A stretch of DNA of 64,000 bases, from NCBI GenBank assembly GCA_949130495.1, contig OX422215.1, forward strand, positions 68,649,244 to 68,713,243, in the 5' to 3' direction. How positions within the stretch are numbered: position 1 is the first letter of the stretch; every line of letters starts with the position of its first letter. The notes beneath the pieces were generated by a model, which worked only from the letters and a program-made list of their open reading frames with translations, was not told the DNA's origin and did not search any database. The DNA is from Sambucus nigra. Lineage: Eukaryota; Streptophyta; Magnoliopsida; Dipsacales; Adoxaceae. Below, piece after piece: positions 23,628 through 37,282 of this stretch. A program made the position numbers and the translations under genes.

Positions 23628-26132
23628 TATAACACCCCGCGCATTCTGGAGTCGACCACCGTCAAAATACACCTGACGTTTCTAAATTAAATACCATTCT
23701 TATCACGTGACAGATATATGAGACATTTAAAAATTTTCCACAAGATATCCTCAAATTTTAAACAAATATAACCATTCATGAAATATTAAAATTCATCACC
23801 ATGCTATCTCCAAAATAAATCCAACTCAAATTTTATAAAATAATAGCCAATAAATAATCCCCCTATAAATTTCTAATTGAAATATATAAACAATTGTGGA
23901 ACCGATTGGTCCACCAAAAATCCATAAATAACTGTCTCAAAATAAAACGACGGAATGAAAAGTAAATCTAAACTACTAAAGAAGGTAAAATAAATCTCCA
24001 ACTACTCTCCAAAGATCTCCAATACATCCTATGCAGCTACTCCTGGAACTATAACTGAAATGTTAGTTAACGCAATGGGTCAGAGCCCATCGCATTAATA
24101 CTAGCTACTTATCCCAATTAGGGTCTGTAAACCTGGATAATAGCATTATTCATGATAGACATCACAATAAAGTATTTTAATTTAAACAAGATATAAATTA
24201 ACATGCAAGTAATATAACTACCACTATCTATCCATATCACTAAGTCACCCCAATGTTCAAATCCCATTATGATATTTCAACATAAAACTAGATCCCATAA
24301 TTAAATTTAATTAATTAAATCTAATTTATTTATGCGACACCAGTATAGCCAGTTCACCATATTTCGGGTGCTGCATATGCTCATGTTCCACTTAAGTTCT
24401 ACGCCATACCCGTCCCCTCACTATAGCCAATTCTACCAACTTCGTTAGAACTGCACATACTCATGAGGTTCCACGCATAACACATCACTATAGTCCGTTC
24501 GCCCGTATTCTGTCAGTCCTGCACAAACTTGTGACTCCACACACACCCATGTCGCTATAACCAGTTGGCCCGTATTCTGTCATCTTTGCACATACTTGAA
24601 ACATAAATTCATTTTAATACCCGTTCTAAGTCGTAGGCATTAATTATCAATTTTCTCAAGTTCTCATTATTTTCTATGAGCCCCATCCTTTTATCGAGAA
24701 TAAATCCACAAACTATCCCTAGTCCCATACCTAAAGGTCTATAAAATACAAGTATCTCCTAACCTATCATCTAGTATGAATGCCTACCAATAACTACTAT
24801 CTAGCCTCACACCTAGGCAAACGATCCAACTGAAATGACATACAATTCAGCCCCACCCCAGAATTATCCATCCATAAAACATACACTAACTAGTCTCATA
24901 CCTATAAAGAATTACTAACAACTAAGGTATACCTACTAGTCCCATACCTAGCAAGAAACCTAAAATAAGGTAAGAACAATAACTATCCCAACAATCCCGT
25001 CATCCCCGCGTTGTCAATTATTAATAAAATTAATGAATCACATAAGGCATATTTTCAACCTATAACAACAATTCAACCAATTAAATTTTCAAGATTCCAA
25101 TTTAACCAATATACGTCCGTTTAGTTTTAATTTTAATTAAACACTTTTGATCTTTAACAACTTATAAAATTTCCATACACGTGCATATATTGGAGCATAC
25201 AACAATTATTTTCTATTCCACAAGATACACATAAATAACATGAATTTACGAGTCAAATTCCATTTATAAATTTTAGGCGGTTTATTTTAACATGTGAACA
25301 TCCATATAATCTAACGAAATCCCAGCATCTAACCTAAACATAAAAAGGTTTTGAGTCTTAATTCGTATTAAAGATTTGAATAAAAGCAATCCCAACTTTT
25401 AATTTCACTTTCCCTAATTAGTGTGTCTAATATATTTTAAAAAAACGACGATTATTAGTGTTTAAGCAATGTTTAAATGCATAATACTAAAGGGGAACAA
25501 TAGAAGTATTCATTCCTGTAAAGAAGTCCTCTTGCAAATCTGATTACACGGTTGCGTTCCTCTAGAGAAAATAGTAACGACACCTTATTGGTTGTTCCTG
25601 AGAAAACTTGATTTAGATCTTCAAAACTTAGGTTGAAAGTTGTATTTAATGGGGTTTAGATTTTGTAGATGAGAGAGGATAATAATTTGGGAGGCTACTG
25701 CTTTTTTAGAAGGGTTAAAAGTGCTTTAAAAGGCCTAAATCCGTCCATTATATAAAGGATTTCAAGAAAGAGTCCTAATCAAACACAAATATAAAAAAAA
25801 TATTTTAGACAATCGGGCCGTCAGAATTTGCTCAAATTTTGATATGTTATAGTTGATGGCGAGACGAAGTTGCTGTAAAAAAATTTAGCTCAGTCGGACA
25901 ATCAAAATTTATTTTTTTCCCTCCTTAGGCCATATCCCCTCCCCTCCGATTTTTATATAAAAAGTCATAATTTCTAAATTTTAAATCCTGATTCAAATTC
26001 CACTTAAAACCTTTTTTTATATATAAAAACCAACATTTTTACATACAAAATGAAATAGATTCCAAATTTTTTTTTTCAAAATTTTATATTTTAATAAAGA
26101 TTTTTACGGATAAAAAATCACGGGGTGTTAGA
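23628..26132 (-). repeat. Right copy (5' LTR in element orientation)
   Basis: It starts TATAACACCCCGCGCATTC and ends CACGGGGTGTTAGA on the plus strand, 2505 bp. It is collinear with the left copy through many substitutions and small indels. On the minus strand this is the LTR immediately upstream of the primer binding site. Confidence 0.85.
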
Positions 26133-26198
26133 GTTGTGTTGGACTTGGGATAAATTTTGAGTTTCCAAATGGTGTAGAAAATATGTGGAATAGGGTTC

Positions 26199-27447
26199 TG
26201 TGACACCCCGCCTATTATAATACCGGTTGATTAGGCCTTTATTAAATTAAATAGGAATCATATTTGATTTCATTCTTAGCATCAGTATCGAAAATGAATT
26301 TATTAGACTAGTCCGATGTCAATTTTAAATCTTATTAGCATGCATACATGAAACAATTCAACGGTATATATACATAAACATCCATAATTAGTGAATGTAA
26401 AGAGTTTTTCTTCATAAATAAAATCAACTAAATAAACTCCCGATATTCAGAATACGGTAATCCAATTACTCAACTGACATAATGTAAATGATGTCTAATT
26501 ATAAAATTGTCCAACTGTAGATAACATGACCAATGGAAATACCAAAATAGAAACCTATCTATATATAAATGAGTGAAGCATCTAATCAAGCCCTGCATGC
26601 ATCCACAGTTGCTGCAACATCGTTTGACTGGAATGGAATGACTATCCTTGGTGAACCTATAGCTGATCACCTTAAAGGTTTTTAAATTATTTTTTATACG
26701 TGTTAAAGCCCAAAACATTTGAAAAACAGTTGCAAGTATTTAAATGCAATAATAATAAAGCTACAATAATTATTCATGTTCACCTTGTGTCTCACTTACA
26801 TGATATTAACCTCACCCCTCATCTACAGTGCACACCTAACGTGTAAATTTTATTCGCCTTGTTATGCTACCCCTCCTAACTAGTCTAACCATCCTTAATC
26901 TACTTTGATCCGCTAAATAACTAGCCCATCCATATCACCCATACGATGCCCCACACTATGTACTACGTAGTAAATTCATAATTCACGACTTAGGCTTCTC
27001 AATTATATTTATCTCAATGCATAGGCAATGTAACCATACATTAGTTATACTTTGATGTTCACACAATAATTGAAACACTATACACCAATCACTATTTATA
27101 TATACATAGCATCCCCGAGATGGACCTCCCAGATGCGTCCATATTATGCTATCAGGCACCATGTATATCATGTACCACTCCTACGCCGTTGGGTCAAAAT
27201 CTCACCACCGATCCCAAATCGCAAACACATAATGGAGGAGTTCATAAACATAAATCCGTTGGCCATAACCATACCACATCACACCCAATCGAACTCGAAA
27301 CCACTACATATCCTCTCACACGGATAATGGTCATGCAATAGTACTATGATCCGGAGAAACAATCTGGTCAACGTCAGGGTGGACTGCCCACTATGCGCAA
27401 CCTCCAACGATAGCATATTAGAATTAGGTATGTTCACATAAAGTCAA

Positions 27448-27492
<45 letters not shown>

Positions 27493-29192
27493 AAGTCGGC
27501 TAACATGCGTAATATCCCTCGTAGCACCAGCATAACAAATACCAAAGTCTAACCCGACTTCCGATTTTATCTAAGTATTAACTTACTTATAGTTTAACTC
27601 CCTGATTATATACTTCTATCCATCATGTTATTCTAAGAAAGCACTAGCCTGACCATCCCGAAATCCTAATCTGATTTCCTAATCTCTATCTGCGAACATT
27701 CAGTCACTTATTCATATGTTTTCCATACATGGAATTCATCCCCGTTTAGCCTACGGCATTTCCTAACCCACAACTTGAATTCCTAGAAAACCTAAACTCA
27801 CAAGATTCCATGGCTAATCCTCAAACAGTCCAAGAAAATAACACAAGGCAGAGGTGACCAGCCATCAAAATCGAGCCAGTTTACTTTCCCTAAATTCAAA
27901 TTCCAAAATAAAGCCAAATCCAAAACCACCAATTTAAAATTTTGGTATCGCACACCTATTAGTAGAAAATTCATAAAAAATTAAAAAAAATCAGAAAAAT
28001 ACGAAATCGATGCTCATGTCTTTGTAATTTGATTCTACACAACAACGTCAAACTTTTAAAAGAGAACTATTTTGGTGAGAAAATCAGTTTGATTTCTGAG
28101 CTGCCAAAACAAAATTTTGACGGGATTTTTCCTTCTCCCTTATTTAATGGCAATCTTAACCTCCATCCAACACCCATACATGAACCCTAATCCATTCACA
28201 AAAATAAACCAACAATTCTCTATGTAAAAACTATCCCAAAATAATATCTAAATCATTCGACAACTAATTAAATCAAGAATCATACCATATTAAAAGTCCT
28301 AGTTTCAAGATTCGATCTTTTATTCTTAAATCATTCAAGAACCTATCTTTCTTATTCGATTTATATCAGATTCAACATGTAATCATTAATAGATTCATCT
28401 CCTAACATCTAATTCATTCAAAACCCAAATTTACATAATTTTTTCAACCCGAAATTCATTATTATTTTTAAACCAAATTGCATTAACAATTGAAACTACG
28501 CATGGAGATTAAAGAAAGTAAATATTTGCCTTTAAAGTGATGGATTCTCAAATTTCTCTTCTAAAACTCCTCTCTTTATGATGATCTTCAACCTGAAAAT
28601 GATGATTCTTCTCCATAAATCCTTATTTCCTCTTATTTTCTCCCATTCTCTTCATTTTTCTCACTTTCTCTCAAACACTAGCCTTTTTGGGTGGATGGAT
28701 AGAAGACCCCCTCTATCCACCTTGGTTATATATTAACCTAAAACACTCTAATCCCGAAATAGGGTCAGCCCCCTTAAGCAAAATGACCCTTATACCCTTC
28801 TACGGCTCCCGCTTAGTTTAAAAGGCACCAAGAACCCAGTTGTAACCCCTGGGTACCTATTTTAGACTACTTTGACCCATTTCGAGCCATCGGTGCACTC
28901 AAAATTACCATTCGAGTTATCTGACATTAAATTACGCCTCATTCCCGACATAACTCTATTCGCGTGTTCCGAATGAGATATCGATAAATCGATCACTTTA
29001 ACTCACTTATGACGTACCGTAACATATTTAAATACGTTTTCATTTACTTATCACACACGAAAATATAGATATACATAATATTAATCATTTCATTTGCTAA
29101 TTAATATTTATTTAAGTCATTTTATTTCTCTATTTAATTAAAATTATGTGCACACATGTAATTTAAAACACTTTAAAAATACGGATGTTACA
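26199..29192 (-). repeat. Putative solo LTR, about 3.0 kb
   Basis: It begins TGTGACACCCCGCC and ends ACGGATGTTACA on the plus strand. On the minus strand it therefore reads TGTAACATCCG...GGTGTCACA, a terminal form common in plant gypsy LTRs. It is non-coding, with AT-rich tracts. No second copy and no internal protein region occur nearby. Flanks GGTTC and TCCTG do not form a target duplication, so the boundaries are provisional. Confidence 0.5.
27449..27492. repeat. CA then TA dinucleotide microsatellite
   Basis: About 16 CA units run directly into about six TA units. Confidence 0.95.
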
Positions 29193-30427
29193 TCCTGGAA
29201 GTTAGGTAACCTATTGGGCCAAGTTTGGAGTTCATTAGACTATGTTGAGTACCTTTTATATGTTTTTTAAAACAGGTTAAGGGCTATTTTAGTGTTGCTC
29301 TTATAAAAACTCTTTAACAACCTCAAATCTCTTTATCAAAACCCAAACAACAAACTTTGAGAAATATAATCATGGGATAGATTGGATAGGAAGAGAATTG
29401 GACTTTGAAGACTTGGAATTGCTAAAGGAAGAAGACAACATCTCTAAACCATTAAACATAAGAAATCTTATCTACTTTTGTCCTTTGATTTGAGTAGTTT
29501 ATATTGGAACTCATGCAATTCAATCTAGTCTATGGAGTATATTGATAATAAATTGAGAGTTTATGATTTTTATGTTGTGATTGCATCGTATAAATTATTG
29601 GAAGATTTAAACTCATGATATAATAGGGTTCTTAAATTTATGATGCAATTGGGTTATATAATTGAAATTAAATTCATTAAATCATAGGTTGATTATTTAA
29701 CCATGGTAATATTTTCAAATCTAGTGTAATTCATGTTTATCAAGTAGAAACATTGAGGATTCAACATGGAACCCATGTGTGAATGAATCTAGTGTTCTTA
29801 TTAGGGGTTTATGTAATTTGGATTGAATTTTTTACTGTATACCCATTAGATTGGATGATATAAACCTTGTTTATGTAAAGTTATAACCCTTTACGTATAT
29901 ATGTGATTGTTTGGGATTGATTAAGGTATATTTGGTTGAAAATTATTGATTTTTAGTAGGTTTTCTGCCTAGTGTGACGTGGGAATTCAAGTTTGCTACA
30001 AGGGACAATCAATTCACCATAGGGACAATTCATTTACCTTGGTTGGTTTTTTTAGTATGGATTTTTAAAGGGTTTGATCATTTCGATTTGTTAAATGAAC
30101 CAATGACTCTTTTAGGACTTACTTAGCTATGGTTGGCACAATTATGGAGCTTTAATGGGATTTGTGAGTGTAAATTCACATTGGGTTACTAGGGATGATT
30201 TTACTAGTTAGGTTACTAGCTAAGAACCGAATACAATTATTGAACATTAGAGAGTTAACCATAGATCATGTGTATATTTGTTATGTGATGTGATGTGAAT
30301 GATCATAATAACAAACTTATAAGTCAATGATTTGATGGTATGTGCGCAATGGGGTTGTTTAATGAACCTTATTATACGCTTACCCTGATTTTGATTAGGC
30401 CAAAGATGCCTATGGGAAGAAGAGAAC
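29193..30427. other. Intergenic, no gene recognised
   Basis: AT-rich, with no domain in any frame. A TATA-like TTATAAAAAC near 29303 precedes a CA-rich stretch and could be part of a decayed LTR or promoter, but no boundaries support that. Confidence 0.45.
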
Positions 30428-30827
30428 TTCAAAAGGTTTCACTTATCTAGGTAGCACACTTGTATCTTGACATAGTAAGAAATAAAATTTTATTTCAATA
30501 TCAATAGTCGAGGCCGAGTACATAGTTGTCGAAAATTGTTGCACACAAATTTTATGGATGAAATAAATGCTTATGGACTACGGGATAAATCAAGACACGA
30601 TGATTATTGATTGTGATAACATGAGCGCAATTAACATTTTAAAAAATCATATCCAACACCCACGTATGAAACACATTGATATTAGACACCATTTTATCCA
30701 TAAGATTATTGAAGAGAACGTCATGTCCTTAAGTTGTGTTCAAATTGAAGTTCAATATGATGATATTTTCACTAAACCCCTAAATTACTATAGGTTAAAA
30801 AAACTTCGAAAAACCATTGAGGAATGA
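30428..30827 (+). pseudogene. Sirevirus-type copia RNase H and pol C-terminal fragment
   Basis: The frame reads FTYLGSTLVS, HSKK, then SIVEAEYIVVENCCTQILWM, DYGINQDTMIIDCDNMSAIN, HPRMKHIDIRHHFIHKIIEE and finally DDIFTKPLNYYRLKKLRK. This is the conserved C-terminal RNase H of Ty1/copia pol, closest in wording to Sireviruses. Stops at about 30469, 30478 and 30559 break the upstream part, and from 30567 the frame is open for 86 codons. Nothing upstream of the RNase H motif SGG.xxLGNNLVSW is present, so this is the tail of a truncated element. The AT-rich DNA after it resembles a Sirevirus 3' untranslated region. Confidence 0.82.
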
Positions 30828-32432
30828 TCTAGGGATTGATGTATCATACATTTATGGATTAGGATTCAAGCGATCTTACTTTGTTGCTCAATTCTTCTAT
30901 AAATCGTTAAATTATATTCACATTCTATAATTACATTTTATTTTTCTACATAAATGTCAAGAAAATTCTAAAAAGATTTTTTCTTTCTTAAATAAAAATC
31001 TGAATATTTTTTTGTGTGTGGTGTGTGTGTGTGTGTGTGTGGGGGGGGGGTTATATCATGGGTCGTTCTTTTAAAATCCATCATAAATTCAGATCCCTAA
31101 TTCTAGTTTGGTTGTTCCTAGGATGTGAGATATGCCCTTCATCTCTTCACATAACCTAAGAGGTTCTCACCAAGGCCTAAATTTTAGTTTTGTTAAATAA
31201 TTATTCCATTCCACACTCACATACAAATAATGGATTAGGGTATAGCCTCGATGCATACATACTAACTATTATGATTTTGCTTTTTTCACTCAATTGGGAC
31301 TCATACACTTTTCTTTGTTAGATTTTTTGGCACTGCGTGTAAGGACTATTGAATTTGAGTATAATCATAAAAAATGATAAGGATGTAATGGGTAGGTCTA
31401 CCCGACATGTGTTGAAATCTCCATTGGAAAAATATTGCATATATGTGCTCCTATAAGAACAAAAATAAATATGATAATTTATTTACAAAAAGTACACGTT
31501 GAGGGACTTATAAGTTGAAGATCATTGGGTGTGCAATGTTTCATCTAGTATGTGATTTTTACTATTCTGGAGTTATTAAAATGTTATTACATTCAGTACA
31601 CACCATAGGTTGCGTCGTTTTATACCCGCACATTGCATTTATTCACTTTGGGTAACTATTCATCTTGGTAACTTTAGTTGGTCCACAAGTTTGTATGAGA
31701 TTGTTAAAAAAATTATTTCTATAGTTCAAACAGTCATTAGATTTTCCCTATGACTTAATTGTGTAGTGTTTAAATATTAATCTGTCTTGATACCATGATA
31801 ATTATTTTGAATTTTTATTTTTTACTTTTTTATTTTTTCCCTATATTTGTATTTGCCATATTGTTATCCCATTTTTTTTATTTGAACAAACAACGTTTTT
31901 TTGTTAAATTTTCTATTACACAATTACTTATTTTAGTTTATTTCGGATGGTTGAAAGTAAAACTTCTAGTTTTTAAGCGATATATTTTTAAGTAAATTTA
32001 TAAACATCCCTAAGTATGAACCTCCCTTCAGACTCTTAAAACTTCCTTCAACTAGTGTGATATGTGTGTCCCTCGCACAGGGATCTCGAGATCTTTCATC
32101 CGCAGTCCCAAGTTAAATCTGCATGGTCTCGTGTCAGGCTGCACGATCGCGACCATATTTTGGCGTGATCACAGGTTATCTCTGGGTGTATATAAGAGAA
32201 ATTTGTCCTTTTCTTTCTTCTTTTTTCATCAAAGTTCTCCATATTTTAGTGATCCATAGTTGAAAATTTACATTATTTTCTTTAGACCTCATTATTTTAG
32301 ATACATTTTTTCTTGACCGAAAATCATAATGCCCATTTTCTTTCTTTCTTTCTTTGACATTCTACCTCTTGGCTCAAACTTTAAATTTCTCTTATTTATT
32401 TACTATTCTTATATGTTGTTGAGTAGGGATAT
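30828..32432. other. Probable retroelement 3' untranslated DNA plus unassigned sequence
   Basis: The first few hundred bases resemble the 18.5-19 kb untranslated region (AAATTCTAAAAAGATTTT near 30965). A GT repeat running into a G10 tract lies at 31013-31050. A TATA box (TATATAAG, 32189-32196) follows a GC-richer block from about 32070. No LTR ends could be fixed and no gene is recognised. Confidence 0.4.
31013..31050. repeat. GT microsatellite ending in a G10 tract
   Basis: Alternating GT for about 27 bp followed by ten G. Seen directly. Confidence 0.95.
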
Positions 32433-33058
32433 TGTTGTACCATAAATCTATAATGTGACATGGACCAATGTCATCGTGACACCTATCATCATAAAATGTT
32501 CTTTGAACATGGTCGACATGTCATCTCTTTAGTCGACTCCGTGTTTCTTTTGGTCAGCTAGGTGATCGACCACAAGGAATTAATGTTACCAAACACATGA
32601 ATGGGACACATATGGCTATGTGTACAACTCTCATCATACACACACGTGAGTTAGGCGCGACTATGATTAGCTCCTTATTAGTTGTCTTCAAGAATGTAGA
32701 ATGGTTCCTGATCTATAAAGGCATTCCACCTCTTCCTATTTTCTATCCCCCTCTATAAATTACACCTAATGACGGACAACATGGGCATCCAAAATATTAT
32801 AGCTAACTGCCATACATAAAACCCTAGAGAAATTCTTAAGAGCTTGTATCCATCTTTTTCACGATTACCTACAAAAAACGTTGCATCTGTTGACGTAATA
32901 ACCTCCTTGGGCTGAACCACGTTAATTTCTTATTTTCTTCTCAGCCTATCATCTTTCTTTTAAATCTGATTTGTTAATTTCTTTATTTGTTATAGTTTAT
33001 TATTAGTATTAATCATCTAAGACCTATAAAATTCACATATCAATTTTAAACAATAACA
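32433..33058 (+). repeat. Candidate solo LTR, 626 bp
   Basis: It begins TGTTGTACC and ends CAATAACA. The flanks GATAT (32428-32432) and GATAG (33059-33063) differ at one base, consistent with a decayed 5 bp target duplication. A TATA-like CTATAAATTA lies near 32752. The phrase CTTGGGCTGAACCACGTTAA near 32908 is of a kind commonly seen near the 3' end of plant LTRs. No second copy was found. Confidence 0.42.
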
Positions 33059-33063
33059 GATAG

Positions 33064-35834
33064 GTACTTTCAATGGAAATTAAAAATAATATTTTTATTA
33101 TTTCTGACCATCTCGCACTCACAAATCGGACCCAAGTCCATCCAAACATCTGCCAACCCTGGAAATAGGAGACAATGCGAAAGTAGCCAGGCGAATGAAA
33201 TGATTACACCCTCTACCCCTGTTGGGATGGGGGATCTATAACGAATTCCGATGAACATAGCTAAAGGGCAAGAGGTGATGCAGGAAACGATGAAACAACT
33301 AATGCAGATACTCCATGCCAGTCAAAATAGGTCTGGAATAGATTTATCACCCTAGTTTGGAGAGAAACCTCTGACTAGAGAGGTGAAATGTTACCTCTTT
33401 CCCCTATAGAGGTAGGTAACCGGCCTACTGCGAACAAGCTCTACAGAACCATACGAGGATGCATTTGGGTTCGCAAAATGAAGGAAGTAGATCCAGATAC
33501 TCTGGATCACAAAATGACAAGTCATATTACCCAGGAGCCACCCCATACCTTTGGAGAACTGATCACTATGACGAGCAATTATTCTTCTAGAAGAGACTAA
33601 ATGTGCTGGAAAGGTCGGGTAGAGGCTCTGCATTTAATAGGCTAGGTCACCCAACACCCAAGGATGTGGTTGACCCTATAAAAAAATAATGGTCTTGGCT
33701 TTAAAAATGAAAGCATTAGCATAAAGGAAGCCAGAACCATCACTACTAAGAATATTTGAGTTAATACTGAATATATGGCAAGTATAATGAACATTATCAT
33801 GATTTATAAAATTGATTCAAATGGTATTGTTAAAATATTAATTACGATAATGTTAAAAAAATAGTGTTATCAAGTTATGAGAAACTTAAACCTATACCAA
33901 AAACCTACCAAACCACCTTCCCAGATATCTTCACAAAAATATACTTCAACATCCAGAGGGGCCTGCTTCATCATGATTACCACAACCATCATAACCTTCT
34001 AAAAGTTTTGGGGACCTAGATTTAAGGGAAAATGACCTTCCCGGGATGCTTAGTCCTTAGCTCCATGGTGTATAAACCCCAAAAATCTCGAGAATAATCT
34101 AAGATCGACCTATGGTAGTTTCTAAACTCAGAAGACTTCAACAGAACCTCCTCGACTACTTGCAGGTTACCATCGATTCCCTCAAATTGGGTGAGGTCTC
34201 CCTTATTTATGAGCTTAAAGATCCTCCTAATATAGGTTTTTCATGTTAATCATAATTACAAGTTATAGAGTCCTATAAGAACATGCCTCTATGCCCCTCT
34301 GATAGAGAATGAAGCTGATGAACTTTCCTTCTCTTACTCCAAAAGAGAAATTCTCCGGGTTCAGTCGATTAAATGTTCGATCGAGTTCACGAATACGATT
34401 GGTTTCCTTTATGCTCTTTATTAGTATTTCATCCACATAAAATTATATTGTTTTCCCAATCTTCTCTTCAAAGACCTTGTTCACCATTCAATATTCATGC
34501 AACTCATTCTTTAGAACATCTTTGTAAGATGCAGTCTTCTTTATTTGACTTTGAGGTCTGAAATTTATATCCAATGTCCGAATTTAAACTCTGAAATAGA
34601 TTTATGAGTAAATAACAATCTCAACAAATAAGATAACTAACTGATGTAAATATCTTAGTCCCCAACATCTCATTTCCCAACATTCACACAATATCTAGCC
34701 ATTCCATCTAGTTAACTTAGATCGTTTCTGAAAAAATCCACAAAATACTTGCTTTATTAGAAGCCAAGATTGAAGACGTGAAGGTAGATTTGAGGGATAT
34801 ACCCTTTTTGTTTTATTAGATGCATTTATTCAGGTTCGTCCACATCTAAATATGAAATTGTTGTTACCAATTATCTAAAGTAATAGTTAAATACCAATTA
34901 TTAACTTCTTTACACCGCCCCAAATGAAACTCTAGTTCATCTTATACATATAATGGAGTCAATTACACATATAATTTCATATCCATATACCAAATTAACA
35001 TAGGGATTCAACTTAAATATGAAAATCAATCCTAAACATGAGTTCTAATAATAAAATCATATGTTAAAACGATCCAATTTAGGTTTTCTCTTGAAAAATA
35101 TACGTAGCCTTTTTAAAATTAAAGTGAGGTCCTCTTTCCAAGAATAGGGTGTCATTTTGTGGGGATCCATCTAGAAGTCTGTATGCCTCAGTCTTTATCC
35201 TGGGTTATGGGGTGTTGAGTGTAGGAATGGAGAGATTTAAGGACTTACTCTTCTAATATACTCACCACCGGATTGAGTTGGGACCCGAGTCCAAATTTTA
35301 TATGAGGGTTTCAATTTTAACACCCAGGTTATACTTAAGTCAATGTGTAATGGTAACTTTATCGATAAGAATGAGAAGGGGAGACCCTCATCGAGTCCTT
35401 GAGGCAGGATTAGGGTAATGGTTTCTAACCAAGAGTTGTAAATCATTGATTAAGCATATAAAAAAAATACGATGGACTTTCTTTACCAGGCTGTAGAATA
35501 GGTAACTATGCAGTTTTCAGAAATAACAAGCATAAAATATGCATTTTGTTTTGCACACTTCCTCCCAACCCACTAAACAATATTTAAAACTATCATAAAT
35601 TCCTCTTCACAAAAAATCTCTCATAATGTTCTCCAATAGCTTATGCTTGGAGCATGGGAGCACTAATATTGATAAGAAGTAAGTTGGTAGGCTCTCGGGG
35701 GATTAGACCACACTTTAAGCCCTTTCACCCATAGTTAAATGCTAAAGTTCCAAAGAATAACCAATATATAAGGCCTGACTTCAAAGAGTCCAAGCCTCAA
35801 TATCAAAGGGGTATTGTTGGGTCAACAAAAGTGT
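33064..35834. other. Intergenic, probably decayed retroelement sequence
   Basis: No domain could be identified with confidence. A short plus-strand stretch near 33262-33342 (GQEVMQETMKQLMQILHASQ) resembles a gypsy gag leader helix only in composition. A minus-strand stretch around 34020-34230 is open for about 70 codons without recognisable motifs. Confidence 0.4.
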
Positions 35835-36060
35835 TAAAGTCTGCGCCAGTGTCGTACTATATGATGCATTAGGTCCATAAAGGTTGCAGGGGCATTGGTT
35901 AATTCAAAAGACATTATGGTAAATTTGAAATATCTATAACGAGTTTGAAATGCAGTTTTTTAGAATATCATACGTAAGAGAAAATGCTCTTCTCGAAATA
36001 TCCAATAAGAGAGAATTATTTCAATATTTGTATTCATTATTATGAAATTTCATTGGCACG
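35835..36060 (-). pseudogene. Ty3/gypsy reverse transcriptase fragment
   Basis: On the minus strand the frame reads [20 protein letters not shown] and then [15 protein letters not shown]. This is the conserved block preceding the catalytic (F/Y)xDD box in gypsy reverse transcriptases. An in-frame stop precedes KTAF, and the reading is lost right after the MDLM motif, so the catalytic box is missing. It is a small isolated scrap. It lies outside the LTR at 36531 and is therefore not part of the Tat-like element next door. Confidence 0.68.
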
Positions 36061-36530
36061 ATTTCTACGCTAAAAAAAGTTCATACCTAATGCACAATCT
36101 TGGCTTCACGAGTTGTGTGAATGTAAACGAGTTGCAAAAATCCTCAGAAGGTCACGATCAGTTTTCTTTTCTCTCTCTCTAGGAGATATAAAAAATGGAA
36201 AGAAAATAAATAAAGTACACCGAATAACTAAATTACAAAAGAGTAGGAATAGACCTCCAAGATGAATTTTCTACTTATTTTTTAAGGAGAGTAAGCTGAG
36301 ATATTAATATGAGAACATTAATAGGGTGTTATAATCAATGAACTTTAAAGGTTTGATAAATTCTGAGTTGAATGAATTGATTAATGTTTAGAATTCCTTG
36401 TAAAAGTAGTTTTAAAGGAAGAGTATGGAATGATAAATGCAAAGTTAATATCTTGAAAGGTATAGTCTTGAAATGACAAAAGTAATATTTTAAGCTCTAA
36501 AAATTGTCTCTAAATATCTCTCCATAGTGC
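36061..36530. other. Intergenic, no gene recognised
   Basis: AT-rich sequence between the gypsy reverse transcriptase scrap and the candidate LTR edge. Nothing recognisable. Confidence 0.5.
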
Positions 36531-37032
36531 TGTGGCCATCCCCGATCCTCGCGGCGTAATGGAGGATCCTTAGGTCCCGCACATCCCTCTCGGGAGCGCT
36601 TTGACCGACGTCATTTGAGGTGAGGTGAAAGATGTAGAGAGATTAGAGTCGCCAGTCTATTTTACTCAAAACAGACAAAAGAAAAGGGGAAGCCATTCCG
36701 AAGGACAGCATCCAAAGACATACTGGTGCATACGAAACCAAAATGATTCGAGAAGGGTCCGGAGGCTAAGTTACAAAATGGGAAGGTGTTAGGCACCCAT
36801 TCCGCCCTTTCGGTCTCTCATGGATTTTTGTTATTTTCCTCTATTTTCCCCGTGATATGTGTGCATGTGTATATATAGTGGAGATAGGAATCATCGACTT
36901 GCACCATGGAAGAGGTAAAGCGAATCATCCGTAGGAAGGTATAAAAATATTAGAAAATAGGATTTAGGCAATTATCCTTATGTTGATCGTTATGAGGGAA
37001 CGATAACGCATGTGGGATAATACGGCACTAGG

Positions 37033-37035
<3 letters not shown>

Positions 37036-37069
<34 letters not shown>
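37036..37069. repeat. AT dinucleotide microsatellite
   Basis: About 16 AT units inside the LTR. Confidence 0.95.
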
Positions 37070-37072
<3 letters not shown>

Positions 37073-37246
37073 GAGATTGGAGTTTAGAGAAAATAGAAAA
37101 TGAGAGAAAAAGTAAAAAATAAGACTCGAATCTTGGGTTTTACCCCGAGACACCTACGTAGCCTATAAAGGCATTAAAGTCCTCGTAGTTCGCATGCAAA
37201 ACGAGGGGTGGGGTTTATCCCATAAATACAATCGAGGATTCTCTTA

Positions 37247-37248
<2 letters not shown>

Positions 37249-37279
<31 letters not shown>
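37249..37279. repeat. TG dinucleotide microsatellite
   Basis: About 15 TG units inside the LTR. Confidence 0.95.

Positions 37280-37282
<3 letters not shown>

Larger units (their letters stand above)
15514..26132 (-). mobile_element. Non-autonomous LTR element with 2.5 kb LTRs and 588 bp interior, hosting a nested insertion
   Basis: Two direct repeats of about 2.5 kb (15514-23039 once the nested element is removed, and 23628-26132) flank only 588 bp. The LTR termini are near-perfect 12 bp inverted repeats: TGTAACACCCCG and CGGGGTATTACA. Orientation is minus. A primer binding site complementary to initiator tRNA-Met (TGGTATCATAAC on the minus strand, 23614-23625) lies beside the right copy, and a polypurine tract (AGTGGGGGAGT on the minus strand) lies beside the left copy. 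Flanks GGTGT (15509-15513) and GTTGT (26133-26137) are a possible duplication with one mismatch. No gag or pol is present, so it would depend on a partner element. Confidence 0.82.

Noticed and set aside
26470..27341. Short ORFs within 26.4-27.4 kb
   Set aside because: They lie inside a putative solo LTR on both strands, overlap each other and show no domains.
33070..33633. Possible gypsy gag after the 32.4-33.1 kb LTR
   Set aside because: Only compositional resemblance of one helix-like stretch. No zinc knuckle, no primer binding site after the LTR, and frames are broken.
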